From: Gnetum montanum
Lineage: Eukaryota > Streptophyta > Gnetopsida > Gnetales > Gnetaceae
NCBI GenBank assembly: GCA_015680685.1
Contig: MNCI01007684.1
Location: 379,459-443,458, forward strand
DNA length: 64,000 nt
Direction: 5' to 3'
Part shown: positions 48,732 to 61,320 of the stretch, in pieces
Numbering within the stretch: position 1 is the first letter of the stretch
Layout: each line of letters begins with the position of its first letter
Translations under genes and position numbers: made by a program
Notes under the pieces: generated by a model
What the model was told of the DNA's origin: nothing
Database searches by the model: none
The model's input: the letters and a program-made list of their open reading frames with translations, nothing else

Positions 48732-51700
48732 TTGTAGAAATTGAAGCAATCCAACACCCAACCATATAAGTTACAAGTGTTTCACATGTGACCAAATCAT
48801 AATCCATGGATGAGGTAATGTCATTATGCTAGTAATTGGTTTAAGCTCAAGACTATTCTCTTCCTACTCGGAGCTAGTGAAGTCTATGTGTATGGTTTAG
48901 CTCGTAGTTATTTGGCTCCTAGTCAACATGGTGAAGTGAAAAGAGTTTCTAAGTCTAAGTATAACTAATATAGTAAATAAATCTATTCTATCCTAAGATG
49001 ATGACTATGTAGTCCTAACCTTCCATACACACCTTGAGCTTCATGTAATTATTGCTAAGATTACCAAGTACTTTGCTACTGGGTGAACCAAGCGATAGCA
49101 CTACTAGTTTACTAAGTAATTACACATAAGTGCTTAAGATCAGTTATACTCATCCAACTTAACAACAATAATGGTAAAGTGCATGAAAAAGTAAACATTA
49201 ACTAAGAAAATAGTATACAATATTCTAAGTAAAATAGTAAACTCGAAGAATGCTGCAATAGTATAAAATAGCTTGATCTTTATTGCTAGTCACACTTGTG
49301 CCCAAGTACAAGATACTTGAATAAAGACTCCATACACTATGTCACATTACATTGTGGGCATTCACACTTCCAAGTACTAAAGACTAACTCACAAAAATAA
49401 ACTACAAGATTTATGCTACTATTGAATGAAAACTTATTATGGATTTGTGTGCCTAAATGTTGTATTTATAGGCTAGCACACATCCTATGATATCACATAT
49501 ATGATAATGCAACTAGCACTATGATATCATATATTCGATATTATGGTTTACAAAATTTTAATTTATCATACCCCATGACTGACTGAAAACTTGTCCTCAA
49601 GTTAAAACAAAATGAGGATACAGTTGCTTACAAAATTTGGAGGTAGATTTGCTTGACATGTTATGTTGTAGTGGTGTTTTTACAAAAATGACACAAGACA
49701 TGACATGACAAATTTTGATTAAAAAAATTGGATGAAGCTTAATGTAGCCTATGTGGTTCCTGGTGGTGGTGGCTCCTCCATTAGTTGCTTCTGCTTTTTG
49801 TTAGGCTTCTAGAATTTGTATCTATTTAAGAGTATCTAAAGTTTCTCCACCTTCATTTTTGAGTCATGTACCATCCATGCTTATTGTGCAATGTGTGATA
49901 GAATGGGTACATCTCACTCTATCATAACTACAAAAACATTTGATTGGCTATGACATACCATGCTGCAAACCGCCTTCTCTCTTCTTCAGATGCTTTGGCT
50001 TTGGCTCATAACTCATGATAATCAGACAATCTTCTACCTAGGTTCACTACAACATCCTTTTGCCCTTGGTAGCCAAACTTAACTACTTCTAGTTTAGAGT
50101 TTACCACCTAAAGTTTCTACAAAGCATCTTTTCTATCTACAAACTCTTTTTCATACAATGTGTACATGGCTGCTACTTCTTGTTGAAGTTCATTTCTGGG
50201 CCTACTTGTTATTAACATGGCCAAGTTAGCATAATGAAAGTTAGCTAACCCCATGTATTATTTCAGATCCTCTATCTATAGGTCTTTTTTTTTTACTTTG
50301 GTGGACGTGAACATAACTATCCAAGATGGGTTGCCAGTTTGGATTTTGCACTAATATGAAATTGATTTGGGCTTTAGCCATCTAGATCTCCTTCTCATTG
50401 ATTTTCTTATACATCCCCACCTAGTCATAGATGTGTTCCTTGAGCCTTTCATGCTTCTTAGCTTCATTTTACCATGCATTGATCTCAATATGACTTCTCT
50501 CTAATTGCATGTACCTCCTCTATTGAGAGGGTCTTTTTTTCTCTTGCTAAGCAACTCATGTCTTGGTTAACCTTCATAAGTTGTTCTCTAAACTAATGGA
50601 TGCTTTCCTCCAAGATGTTCTTCTACTTCTCAACATTGGTTAACCTAGTTTTATTTGCAACAAGTTATGTGTTTTCTTCTTGTGCTATGGTGATTTCCTT
50701 AGCATGTGCATATGCTTGTGCCTTTGCTTCTAAGGCATTTCACACTACTTTCTCCTTCTCATTTTCCATCTACTTATTCTTCTCTATTAGGCATTTGATT
50801 TGATCTATTCTAAATTGGTCTATCTAGTCAAGTAAAACATATTGCATTGGATCTTTATGTTCAACCCTCAGGGTCACAAGCTCTTCCTCTAGTTTAAGGA
50901 TTTTAGCTTTTGCATACTCCACCTTAGTATCTATCATTACCAGCTTATCTTTGGTTGCAATCAATTCTGACTAGATTACAGTGACATCACTTGGAATTTT
51001 CAAAAGAGTTGTCACTACTTATCTAATCTTCAGTAGTCGATCTAGCACATCCTCATGATCAACAGAAGTCATTGCGGTACCAGCTAATGTTTAAGCATTC
51101 CTTGCTACAGTTAAATCAACAAGCAAAAAAATAGCTACGTTGAAAGATTTCTTGATGTGATCTATGATCATTTTTGTAGCTCCCACTACATCTTGGTATT
51201 GCATAATCACAACCATGGCTCCTTCTCCTTTTTCAAGCATCACTTAGAATGCTTGAGTATTCCTAGAGATCTATTGTGATCATTGGGCCTCTCCTCTTGA
51301 CTACAAAGATATTTGTGCACTTACACGAACAATGTAGCCTATGGGTTGTATGGCACTATCAATTACTCTGTAGAGGTTGGCCTCCTCCTGTGCTTGTCAA
51401 CTAATAATCTTTGTGATTTGTTGCAAATGACTCATTAATGGTTTGTAGTCCTATGGTGGTGGTGGTGGCACTCGCTGTTGTTATTGCTATTATTGTTACT
51501 ACTGTTGAACATTGCATTAAACTTGTTGTTGTTCAGTAGTTTGTGTGATTTCCCTAGCTTTTGTTTCTTCTTCCACGAAATCTTTTTTTTGGTGGTGCTA
51601 GCCTAAGCATTGCAACATATAAGTCATTTTGGACCTTCTTGAGGATGTCATTAGTGTACCCCAGGATCCCAATACGTTTTTACAACTTCCTAATTAGGCA

Positions 51701-53562
51701 AGGAAATGGAAGTGTGAGCTTCCCTACTTTCTTTTCTTCAAAATACCTTTGAATCTCCATAAAATAGAGTTGTGTGAGATTGGTATTATACTTTCTCATC
51801 AAAATCATGCTTCCTCTGGTCACATAGGTGGACAATCTATTCAATCTCTTTGTGGGAAATAGGTGGTATGTGCCAATTTTGAAATAAATTCTTTCCTTCA
51901 GAGTTAACTCATTATACTCCTTATCTTCTTTGCCAAATGTCCTTTTTAACCATAGTCTTCTAGTTTCTATGTTTGATCTTTTGGATAGATGTGCTCATAT
52001 TGCCCCTTCATTGGACACATTTAGACCTTCTACTATCACCTTGACTTAATATGGAACGGAGGCTACTTTGATATTGACCATAGAATTCTCTTTTTTATTA
52101 TGCCAGAATTGGTAAGTCTTCCCTAGATACCATTCGCCACTATCTGAAAGGATGGTCCATAGTGGTGATGCTTGGAGTTGCATCCTTATCTCCTCTGGAG
52201 ATGAATGGACCAATGTTTATCTCCAAAGTTACTATGATTAGGAGTGTCTTCTCTTGGATGATTGAGGCATTCATGTGACATCGTGAGGCACTATCCTTGT
52301 ACTTATGGTCCTTCCACCTCCCCTTAAACTGATTGTCCAATGGTAGGAGGTTTTTCATGGATATTGAAAGATTGAACCTCCTCCTCTACATGTTCTACTT
52401 ATGGCTCTTGTGCTTTTGTTTGAGCTCTTGGTTGTTTGCTTGCTAACTATGATGGTCTTCCTATTGCTCCTCTCTTTGGGGTAATCTACAATCATTAAGA
52501 ATTTAGGAATTATTAGAATGTGTTCTTTGATTTTGATAAATCCTTTCTTTTCTCATACCCTTAGTTAGATGAAATTATTATCTTGCTATGATTGTAGAGT
52601 TAGAAAAATTTTCAAAAAGTAACCTCATAAGTATTAATTTTCGTATAAACCTTTATAGTTGTCCATTTGATTCTTGTTTATGGCTCATAATGGTTTGTAT
52701 GTTTCATTAAGAGGATGATTTTAGAGTTTATGGCATTAATGAGATTAATTTTTGTTAAAATTTGTTACGTTTTCCTTCATGCTTACCCTTATAATACCTT
52801 TTGGGCAATACCAAATTTTGACACCAATTTTTATTACATCCCACTTGGCAAACCCCCATGACCAAGTTGAGAGCTCCATGATCAAATAGGTTCAAGAAGC
52901 ACGAAAATCAGAGCTACAAGTGTGGAGTTATGAGGGTTGGAATTTAAAAGGTTAGAGCTCAAATTGTACAAGAAAAATGGTAAAATCTCCCTTGGCTCAA
53001 ATGTGAAAAATGATGAAAATTTGGCTACGTGTCTGTATATATATAGATTTTATGGGCTCCAATATCGAAGGAAAAAAGTTCACATTTTTTGATAATATTT
53101 GGGGATCAAAATGGATCATTTGGAATGTTTGGAAGGTATAAATCATGTTCAAAGGATCTTGGGCTATGGATGATGCATATTTTTCAAGAATTCAGCATAG
53201 AAATTTCCTAAAGAAGGAATCTGAAGATATGAAAGCTCATGAAGTGTTGATAAAATGTATGAGATGGGTAATCAATTCATGTTAGTGGAACAAATAGTTT
53301 GAGTGATAAGGGAAGATATTATTAATGTTTATTGATGTTGGAAGGCTCAAGATGATGTGGAAACACTTGGAAAGTATAAGAGAAAATTACTATAGAAGTG
53401 GGTCCTCCCCAAAGAAGGCTCCAACCCTTAATGCTTGTGTATAACCACACCTAAAACTATCCATAAGCATCTAAGGCATTGAATGTAATGCATATTTATT
53501 TAGCACAACACACATGTTAGTACCACAAAGTTAGGAAAATTATGCTATGTTACACAAATCCA
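48732..53562 (-). mobile_element. Unit D2: second LTR plus internal region in tandem with D1
   Basis: LTR 48732-49783 is followed by a second internal region (49784-53562) that matches 44893-48690 over its full length. The expected third LTR at the right end is missing; at 53563 the sequence changes to copia element I. An LTR-internal-LTR-internal array usually arises by unequal recombination between two copies. Confidence 0.8.
49770..52484 (-). pseudogene. Non-pol ORF of unit D2
   Basis: The minus-strand reading matches the D1 ORF throughout, with its own stops and a lost start (ATGGCCCC has become ATTACCCC). The N-terminal block containing FKIGTYHLFPTKRLNRLSTY is readable at about 51820-51900, and the coiled-coil-like part at 50300-51200. 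The differences in stop positions show that the two units decayed independently after duplication. Confidence 0.65.
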
Positions 53563-54600
53563 CAAGTTCTTATTTGGGTTATGCATGTAGAATAAAGAAA
53601 TCCTAGTATAGTTTGAAACAAGATTCCCAAGAGTGGTGTAGAAAGTTTAATAATTATTTACATCAATTGGGGTTGAAAAGAGGTGATGCAGATGTTGATC
53701 TATATATTCATTCAAATAAAGACTCATGAAAGATCATTATTCTTGTCTTATATGTTGATGATAGTATCACCACAGGGGAGTCATGTGGTCTAATTTCTAA
53801 AGTTAATAATTAGTTAAAATCAAAATTTGAAATGTCAAATATAGACTCACTCAATTTTTTTCTTAATTTTGAAATGAATTAGTCATTCAACCATATATAG
53901 ATTACTTAAGAAAAGTACATTGTTGACTTACTAATAAAGTACTAGATCTTGGGTTGTAAATTGTAGGTGACACCCCTTGATCCTGGGAGTTGCTGTAAGT
54001 TGATTGATTCAAAAATTCTTAAAGATCCTATGAAATTTTAATAGTTGATCAACAAGTTAATTTACCTCACTAATATAAGACTAGACATTGCATATGTAAT
54101 AAATATATTATCATAGCTTAATCAAAAACCAACTAGTAGCCAAGTATCATTTGTTCTAAGAATTCTTATATGGAAAGAGGGTATTGGTACCCTAAAATAA
54201 TTATAATGTAGGCACACCCCTAAGATATACAATCTAATTAAAATTTTATAACTCAACATTGCCTACTAGAATCGAACCCATAACTTAAAGCTTTCAAATT
54301 AAGAATCTCATTGTTAGGCTAATACCTCATTTATGAAATGGATGAATTAATTTTTGTTGAAAATGGAAAAGAAATTCCAAAACCAATTCTTACATATTAT
54401 GAGAATCAAAGTGCTATTAAGTTGACTAAAAATATTGTCTTTCATGAGAGGACAAAATACATTGAGATCATAGTGCATCATATTAAACATATTTTTTTTG
54501 GAGAGATCTATAGAACTAGTTTACATAAAAACACTTGTTCAATTAGATGACAGTTGTACTAGACCTTTGAGTTAAAAGAATTTAATAAAAATTTTTAGGC
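53563..54600 (+). pseudogene. Copia RT end and RNase H of element I
   Basis: RT is marked by LHQLG-like wording and IILVLYVDDSITTG (53735-53780, catalytic YVDD), then SKFEMSNIDSLNFFL. After the SINE, the open frame 54338-54550 reads PILTYYENQSAIKLTKNIVF and HERTKYIEIIVHHIKH, the copia RNase H DNQSAIKLAKNPVFHARTKHIE block. Stops are present in RT. Confidence 0.9.
54186..54332 (-). repeat. SINE-like copy (3) inside the copia element
   Basis: On the minus strand it has TATTAGCCTAACAATGAGAT (box A like), then TTATGGGTTCGATTCTAGTA, a nearly perfect box B, then a body GTTGAGTTATAAAATTTTAA and a tail reading GGTGTGCCTACATTATAATT. It separates copia RT from RNase H. This is the best-preserved promoter pair of the family here. 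Confidence 0.75.
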
Positions 54601-54642
54601 TTATGGCTATGTCTTTAAACCCATGCATTATTTGATGGAAGA

Positions 54643-55031
54643 TGTTAGGAAATGATGAACTTATACATTGGTTTTAACATAAACCATTGCTATCTATAGT
54701 ATAATGGTGGGTCTCCATAGTGATGGATATATGTCATTGATGATTTTTGTGTATTGTTCACTATTGTAAATAATTATGATGGTTATCATTTAATAGTAAT
54801 CTTTATTTGTTAAATATGTAGTTATGAAGTGACAAAACTATGTAGTTTTTTAGTTTTATCATTCTACGTAGTTTCTGGTGCTTTATATAGCAAGGCACTC
54901 CAGATGTTGCAATAACAAATATATCATACATAACCTTTAGAAGATTTGTCTTGATGTCAATGTGTTACCTCTGGGGCATAACTATGCTCACTAGTGGAAG
55001 TCCAAGCCTTGCAATTACATCTTTCCTAACA
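54643..55031 (+). repeat. 3' LTR of copia element I (389 bp)
   Basis: The ends TGTTAGGAAA and TTTCCTAACA are a perfect 10-base inverted pair with the canonical TG...CA. A short purine tract GATGGAAGA lies just before it. Length fits a copia LTR. The 5' partner is missing. Confidence 0.85.
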
Positions 55032-56937
55032 TCTAGTGGAATTGATTTTTCTCCGGTGGATCTAATTTTTCTTTAGTAAATTTGATTTCTCTAGAATTCC
55101 CCTATGGAACATTCTAAATTGCTTGAAACTTTTTTAATCAATGTTGAAATTTTAGCTTCTTCTATTAATGTAGAAATTTCTATTGATTCTCAAAACGCAA
55201 ATTTAAAATCTAGCGAACAAAGATTTAGGGTACCTTTTTCTAGTGATGTTGATGCAACTAAGCCACCTAATTTTATTCTTCCTAGGGATGTATAGGAGTC
55301 ACTAATTGATGATTCTACATCATGATATGTGTTCATTCAAATGTTATGTTATTTCCCCTATAATTGAAGTTTCGTTTCATAGATAAATGATGTTATACAA
55401 AAACATGATATTCAAGTCCTTAATGTCAAGTATTATTCTCATTTTTTTCTACATATTGAGCTAGGTAATACTTCAATGATGTAACATACCCTAGTTATAG
55501 GGTTATGTTAAGTTATTAGTGTGCAATGTAATAAGTATTAGATTAATTTATAGCTTAGTAATTAAAGGCATATAATATTTATCATCACTTGGAAGAAGAA
55601 GATAGAAATGCTTTATCTAGGAATTTCTGAATTGATGGATGGATGTACTTGATTTTAGCCTTAATTCATCATTATTTTCTAATATTTTATTCATTCCTAT
55701 TAGTGGGGAATGTCTTTCCAACAACCCCTAGTATGATCCAATGAAAATTCTATATGAACAAAAGTTATATCATGATGTAAATGATATTTTCAAAAGACAG
55801 TAAAATTGTTATATGAATTTTTCTACAAACTTTTGAGTTTTCATATTCCTCTCTTCTCACATTCACATAACTATTACTAGTATCAACTCTCATTTTCAAT
55901 GATCAATCCATTATCGCTTCTAGTAGATAATCAAGCTACCATTATGTTAAATGAGTTGTCATAACTCTAATAATTTATTCTTCTACACTCTAGAATTTCA
56001 AGCACGCCACAATTATTCAACTTAGAAGATCAAGAGTCAAAGCTATAAGTTGATTAAATTATTTTTAAATCAACTTAATTCATTTGCAAGGAGCCTCCAT
56101 CCTAATTGGGAACATCAAAAATGAGTTCAATTTAGAATTTAAAATTTCAAAAGGTTTAGAATTTAAAGTTTTATTATCTACAATTTATACAGAAGCATGC
56201 AGTGTTGATCATTCATAAGTGAACTCTAGATTTTGACATCCAATCTAAAGAATATTCTAAAGTTTCAAGTTTTGTCAAGCTATTTAATCTTCCATTGATT
56301 TTTTTATAAAGCTAAGCAGAAAATTGTTAGTCTTCTTTGTCCTATTAAGCATATGGAATATATTTTTACACTATTTAGTTTTCATTGATGTCTTTGTTGA
56401 AATTATGCTTCTTAACCAAAAAATTCAAGCAAGTATAAAGACTTACATTTAACCAATTACACCAATGTACAAGCTTATATAGTTTAGCCATATAATTTAT
56501 GATATAGGGACACCTCAATGGTAGGTAGTTGCCATTGTTGATATCAGAGATGTAGTTTGTATAAGATTCCATGTGAAGAGTTTAATGTACAGCAAATGAG
56601 TCCGGAATGAGGGCTGGCATTGAAACGTGTGTTATTTTTTCGCGTGTACTCGGCTAAAATTTATGGCGATATCGTATGTAACAAAATACTTGAGTTTACG
56701 TGTGTCGTGCAAATGATATAAATAATGTTTTTTTTTTTGCCTCGCATTAATTTTTTATTTTCAAATAACATTTGAAATTGCCATCGTGATCTTTGGCTCA
56801 TCGAGGAATAGTATATGACATGCTCGCTCTCGCCGTGTATTATCGGTTAGTTGTCCGATACGATAAAAGCCATGGACATGTGATGTGAAACTCTGACACG
56901 AACTGGTTTCCAATTCATGAAAGGTGTTGTAACAGCG
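55032..56937. other. Stretch with no recognisable gene
   Basis: AT-rich with short frames only (for example 55104-55295). Around 56580-56900 the CpG content rises and the sequence looks low-copy, leading into the duplicated promoter region. No motif was recognised. Confidence 0.4.
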
Positions 56938-57517
56938 AAGATGTCCTTGAGCAGCGGGGCAGTGGATGGGCTTTACCTGTCTGCTGTCATTTACATGCAG
57001 CCTGTGCCAACAAGTTCTTCTTTAATGTCCTGTTTTAAACTGCTAAATGAACAATGAACGAATCTTCACCGACACACAATCTTCACCGAATCCTTGGCCA
57101 CTGACAGTTACAGTTGATGAACCTCTGGTCGCTGGTCCAAATATTCCGGCACTGCTACAACTGATCCAATGGAACCTCCTCTTCGTTGCACCGCCCTAAG
57201 GTAACTTGGTGACTGCACGGCTCCACAGCTCACCCGCACTGACAAACGGACGCACATTCTGCAACATGAGAGTGCGTCCGAAAACGCAGTGGCGTGCCAA
57301 TGGCAGCCAGTAAGGCAGTGCTGTCTCCGTCTCTATCTCTCTCTCTCACGGACTGACTCCAGCAGCTGCTGCATCTCGTCTCTCTCACACTCCCTCCAAC
57401 AACCCATCCGTGGGGTGGCCAGTCTACTTAAAGGATCAGTCTAGTGCTAATGCTACTTAACGGAGGCAGAAGTGGTGGAGGGTCAGACTCTGCTCAAGTA
57501 CCACAAGGAAGGAGATT
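56938..57517 (+). promoter_or_regulatory. Putative 5' region of the two-exon gene
   Basis: CpG is well kept here, unlike the surroundings. The part up to 57320 is duplicated at 41905-42300. A CT-rich microsatellite (TCTCTATCTCTCTCTCTC, about 57331-57350) and further CT runs to 57390 resemble plant core-promoter or 5' leader CT tracts. A weak TATA-like TACTTAAAGG lies at about 57424. The transcription start is not determinable. Confidence 0.4.
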
Positions 57518-60500
57518 ATGGCAGGCATTGTAGTTGCAGGAGAAAGCTTCGTTACCATAGCATCGGCTGCGATAACACTGAAGAAATCAGATTCAGGATT
57601 CACTGCTATCAATGATGCCATCACTGAGTTGCTTCTCGATATTACCAGCACCAGTGTCACCTTACATCATAGAACCATAATCAGAGATATGTTAGACATT
57701 CCTATCTTTACTGTGAGATCCAAGGTGCATTAGTTCTCCTGCCATTCTCCTTGCTGGTTGTCTTTTGCTTTTTTCTTTTTCTTTTTCACTTTAATTATGA
57801 ATCCCTCTCATTTGGTTCTATATGGTGATGAATATATGTTGAGTTGATAATAAGTTGTCTTCGGTTTTGAATCCCTCTCATTTGGTTCTATATGGTGATG
57901 AATATATGTTGAGTTGATAATAAGTTGTCTTCGGTTTTGAATCCCTCTCATTTGGTTCTATATGGTGATGAATATATGTTGAGTTGATAATAAGTTGTCT
58001 TCGGTTTTGAATCCCTCTCATTTGGTTCTATATGGTGATGAATATATGTTGAGTTGATAATAAGTTGTCTTCGGTTTTTCTTTCTACCTGTGATGTTTTC
58101 TTTTTTTATTTCTGGGAATTTGAGTTTTCTATTTTAAGAAACTGAGTTGATGTTTAACTCAATCTGTAACTTGTAATTTAGGGATTACTAAATTTAAACA
58201 CCAAATGTGATATAAATGATATGAGCTTTATATGGTCAATTGTGTGAAAAGTCTCATCATAAAAGAAAAAACATTTAGAGAAGGAATCAAATTTAGATGA
58301 TTGCAAGACATAAGTTGCCATCCCATGAAGTGAAATGGCAGTATTGAAAATAAGATTGATAAATGAGGGGGGTGTCGGACCCCAAAAAGGAGAATTTTAT
58401 TAATAGAAAACAAAATGTAGTACATAAGCAACTTTCAAATATACAGAGTGAGGAAATGAGGAAGAGAAACCATGTTGACCGAGATTATTATAAAGGAGAC
58501 ATGCTAAACTTAGCATTCCACAGGGAATGTAAATGCAATCTTGAGGATAACCATTTGCTGAAAAGTGTGTAACTTTTCCTGGATGTGGATTGTCGGAAGA
58601 GAACAAAGGTGGAAGAAAGAGGAAAAGGCCGACGAGTGTAGAGTACTGTGGCTTAATTAGGAGACGTTCTTCGGAAGCAGGCCTGATGATGGTGATTATT
58701 GAGATCTCCGATATGACTCCATGGCTGCAATAAGAGAGACAACTGATTAGCATTCATCTTGAATTTTGGGGCTTGAGATATAATTTGGAAGTGAACATGC
58801 CGTAAACTTTGCATTTTTTCCGAAGTAACTGAGTTGATGTTTAACTCAATCTGTAACTTGTAATTTAGGCATTACTAAATTTAAACACCAAATGTGATAT
58901 AAATGATATGAGCTTTATATGGTCAATTGTAATAAGTGTGAAAAGTCTTATCATAAAAGAAAAAATATTTAGAGAAGGAATCAAATTTAGATGATTGCAA
59001 GACATAAGTTGCCAACCCATGACGTGAAATGGCAGTATTGAAAATAAGATTGATAAATGAGATAATCCTTTGAATGTGATGATGATAAGCATACAAGAAT
59101 CTTCTTTTATGAATTAATTTTAAACATAAAAATGTTAGTTTTAGTCTACACAACACTATAGATACTTTCTTTCATGTTAAAAAGTTTTAAGGTTTTTATC
59201 ATAGAAACCTTGTATGTTCTGTTTTTTCTCTTTACATCCTCTATTTAATTGTTTTTTGTTACATCATTTATTTATGAATTAATTTTGAAAAATAAAAATA
59301 TTATTTTTAGTTTACACAACACGGTTTACATCCTCTATTTAATTGTTTTTTTGTTACATCATTTATTTATGAATTAATTTTGAAAAATAAAAATATTATT
59401 TTTAGTTTACACAACACGGTATGTGTTCTTTCACAGTAAAGAACTTTAACGATTTATCACATGCTTCTGTTTTTTTTTCACACTTTACATCCTCTGTTTA
59501 ATCATTTTCCAACAGAATATAGAAAGAAGCACAAGTGTTCAATTTATCATTACGTAGAAAAGCTTGTTTACAGTGTGAAGTTACTGTGAAAATAGTACTT
59601 ATGAATTAATATGTTATATTTTAGGGAATTGGTAATAACTCATGGATGGGGATCAAAGGTGATGAAAAAAAATCAAAATGTTCAAATGTGGTATTTGAGG
59701 CATTCCAAGCATAAAAGTCCGATTATCGATAAGAGTCCGATTATCGATATAGTTATGAGTAAAAGCTGTTCTGGTGATTCAGAGCTCCATGCTCAAGTTT
59801 TTTATTTAAAACCAAACATCTTCCATTTCATTTCTAATAACATAAACTTGGCAAGGGTTGGTACATTTTTCCTTAATTTATGTAGTCATCCATATTCAAA
59901 TTTAGATTTTAAATTAATTTTTTTGAAGTGAAACTACAGCTAATGTATTTAATTACATTATATAAATGAATGTATTAAATTGTGTTCCATGAAACATTCT
60001 GACATTTTTAATTTCCAATATCTTTTTAGAAAATCTTTATTTGCGATATTTTTAATTTCCAATATCTTTTTACAAAATCTTTATATAAAAAACTTAGAGA
60101 AAGCTCAAATTCTATAATAAAGTTTAGTATTACTTACATGTAGCTACATTGGAAGCTTGTAATAAACAAAGAGCTTTGATTATCACTGGAACAGAGTTCT
60201 AATGATTACTTGACCGGGTAAAGCCTTAGCATATGTTATTTCACTTGCCATTGTCTTTTTAGATGAATTCAAATTCAATAATTTTTTAAAGGGTTGTTTA
60301 GATGTCTTGAAGTTTATTCAAGAATGGTTTATGAAACTCAAGCTGAAAGGATTTTGTTAGTTATATTGAGACTCAATGGCTCTTGGATAGAGGTATACAA
60401 AAAGTAGAGCTGTATGAAAATAATTAAGAAATTAGGCACTTATTACTATCTTTATTCATTTTAATTTTGCCATAAATTATTAAACTTTTTAAATTATATG

Positions 60501-61089
60501 AAACCATGGCAGTACAGTAGGTTACAATAAATCATCATAAAGTCTTTAGCTTATTTTAATAGGTGAGCTTGTATTGAGGAAATAAAATCATAAAAATGGT
60601 AATGGTATTTTTTAATTACCATATTGTTTACCTTCATGATGCACAACTGAAAACATGGATTAGAACATAACACGTAATGCTCTCTCTTGAATCCAAAAGT
60701 TCTTGTTTTGCAACATTATAATTTTGCTCAGATTTCTTTAATGATTCTCATTGTCATTTTAACTTTATCAGATGAATATGCAAATGGATTCAGATGGAAA
60801 AGTAGAGGCTATGAATATTCACCTCGAAGAACATGTAGACTACATTTTCATATCATCCATAGCTGATATCATATCCGAAGTCTACTACAAAGATATTGCA
60901 CAAAAAGCTGCAAGAAATGTTGAACAGTCAATAGGAGTAAAAGCAGTAGCCAACCTAGCTAATTCAGTTGCTGAACTGGCATCATCATTCAAAGATATTG
61001 CACGAGGAGCTGCAAGAAATGTTGCAGAAGGAGCAGCAGAAGCAGTAGGCAACCTAGTTAATTCAGTTGCTCAACTGGCATTATCATAA
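57518..61089 (+). CDS. Candidate two-exon gene, 174-residue protein of unknown function
   Basis: Exon 1 is 57518-57724 (69 codons, MAGIVVAGESFVTIASAAIT...), ending AAG/GTGCAT. Exon 2 is 60772-61089 (105 codons plus stop), preceded by a pyrimidine-rich tract and TTTATCAG. Both junctions are phase 0, so they join in frame. Exon 1 starts with a hydrophobic Ala/Val/Ile-rich stretch, then INDAITELLLDITSTSVTLH. Exon 2 holds two related units, KDIAQKAARNVEQ...NLANSVAELASS and KDIARGAARNVAE...NLVNSVAQLALS, amphipathic and Ala-rich. Another 3' end is possible: after an acceptor at 59624, exon 1 would read GIGNNSWMGIKGDEKK... and stop at 59714 (98 residues). I do not recognise the family. A local duplicate and a pseudogene copy exist. 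It is the only candidate host gene here; expression is unproven. Confidence 0.5.
57799..58078. repeat. Four identical 70-bp tandem units in the intron
   Basis: The 70-base unit beginning GAATCCCTCTCATTTGG occurs four times without visible differences (57799, 57869, 57939, 58009). Identity implies a recent expansion or an assembly effect. It lies about 75 bases downstream of the exon 1 donor. Confidence 0.95.
58141..59061. repeat. Direct duplication of about 230 bp around a 461-bp segment
   Basis: 58141-58366 and 58828-59061 are nearly the same (ACTGAGTTGATGTTTAACTC ... GATTGATAAATGAG). The second has ten extra bases (AATAAGTGTG). The segment between (58367-58827) is single copy here and starts GGGGGTGTCGGACC. 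Either a tandem duplication with a shortened second unit or an insertion event explains this. Confidence 0.85.
59225..59420. repeat. Two tandem units of about 95 bp in the intron
   Basis: The phrase beginning TTTACATCCTCTATTTAATT and ending TTTACACAACACGGT is repeated back to back with a one-base difference. Confidence 0.85.
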
Positions 61090-61139
61090 ATGTTTTTATA
61101 TATATCTATAGGTGATGGCATTATAGAAGTCACTTTCCA

Positions 61140-61320
61140 TGCTACTCGGATATTTGATTTTTGACATTCAATGTCATGCTTCCAGTTTCATGGGTAATGA
61201 TGAAATCTAGTACCGTGTTAGTCCATTCTGCTACTCGGATATTTGATTTTTGACATTCAATGTCATGCTTCCAGTTTCATGGGTAATGATGAAATCTAGT
61301 ACCGTGTTAGTCCATTCAAA
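61140..61320. repeat. Tandem duplication of about 88 bp after the last exon
   Basis: GCTACTCGGATATTTGATTT through GTACCGTGTTAGTCCATTC occurs twice in a row without visible change. A shorter duplication (TTTCGTATGTTTAAATTCTC...) follows at about 61493-61580. These lie just downstream of the 61089 stop. Confidence 0.9.

Larger units (their letters stand above)
43811..49783 (-). mobile_element. Element D1: LTR element with a non-pol ORF
   Basis: The 3' LTR (43811-44892) is followed, moving right, by a polypurine tract (minus strand GACAAGGGGAAG, 44893-44908), a long minus-strand ORF (47611-44880), a leader of about 1.1 kb and another LTR (48732-49783). No protease, RT or integrase motif is found between the LTRs. 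No tRNA-type primer site is visible next to the right LTR, whose inner end is worn or deleted. The right LTR is shared with unit D2. Confidence 0.7.
53563..55031 (+). mobile_element. Element I: 5'-truncated Ty1/copia element
   Basis: Plus-strand RT tail, RNase H and a 3' LTR are present; everything upstream is lost at the junction with D2. A SINE-like insert lies inside at 54186-54332. Frames are broken. Confidence 0.85.

Noticed and set aside
58400-58753. 117-codon minus-strand frame in the intron
   Set aside because: No recognisable motif; composition and position between two repeats suggest chance openness.
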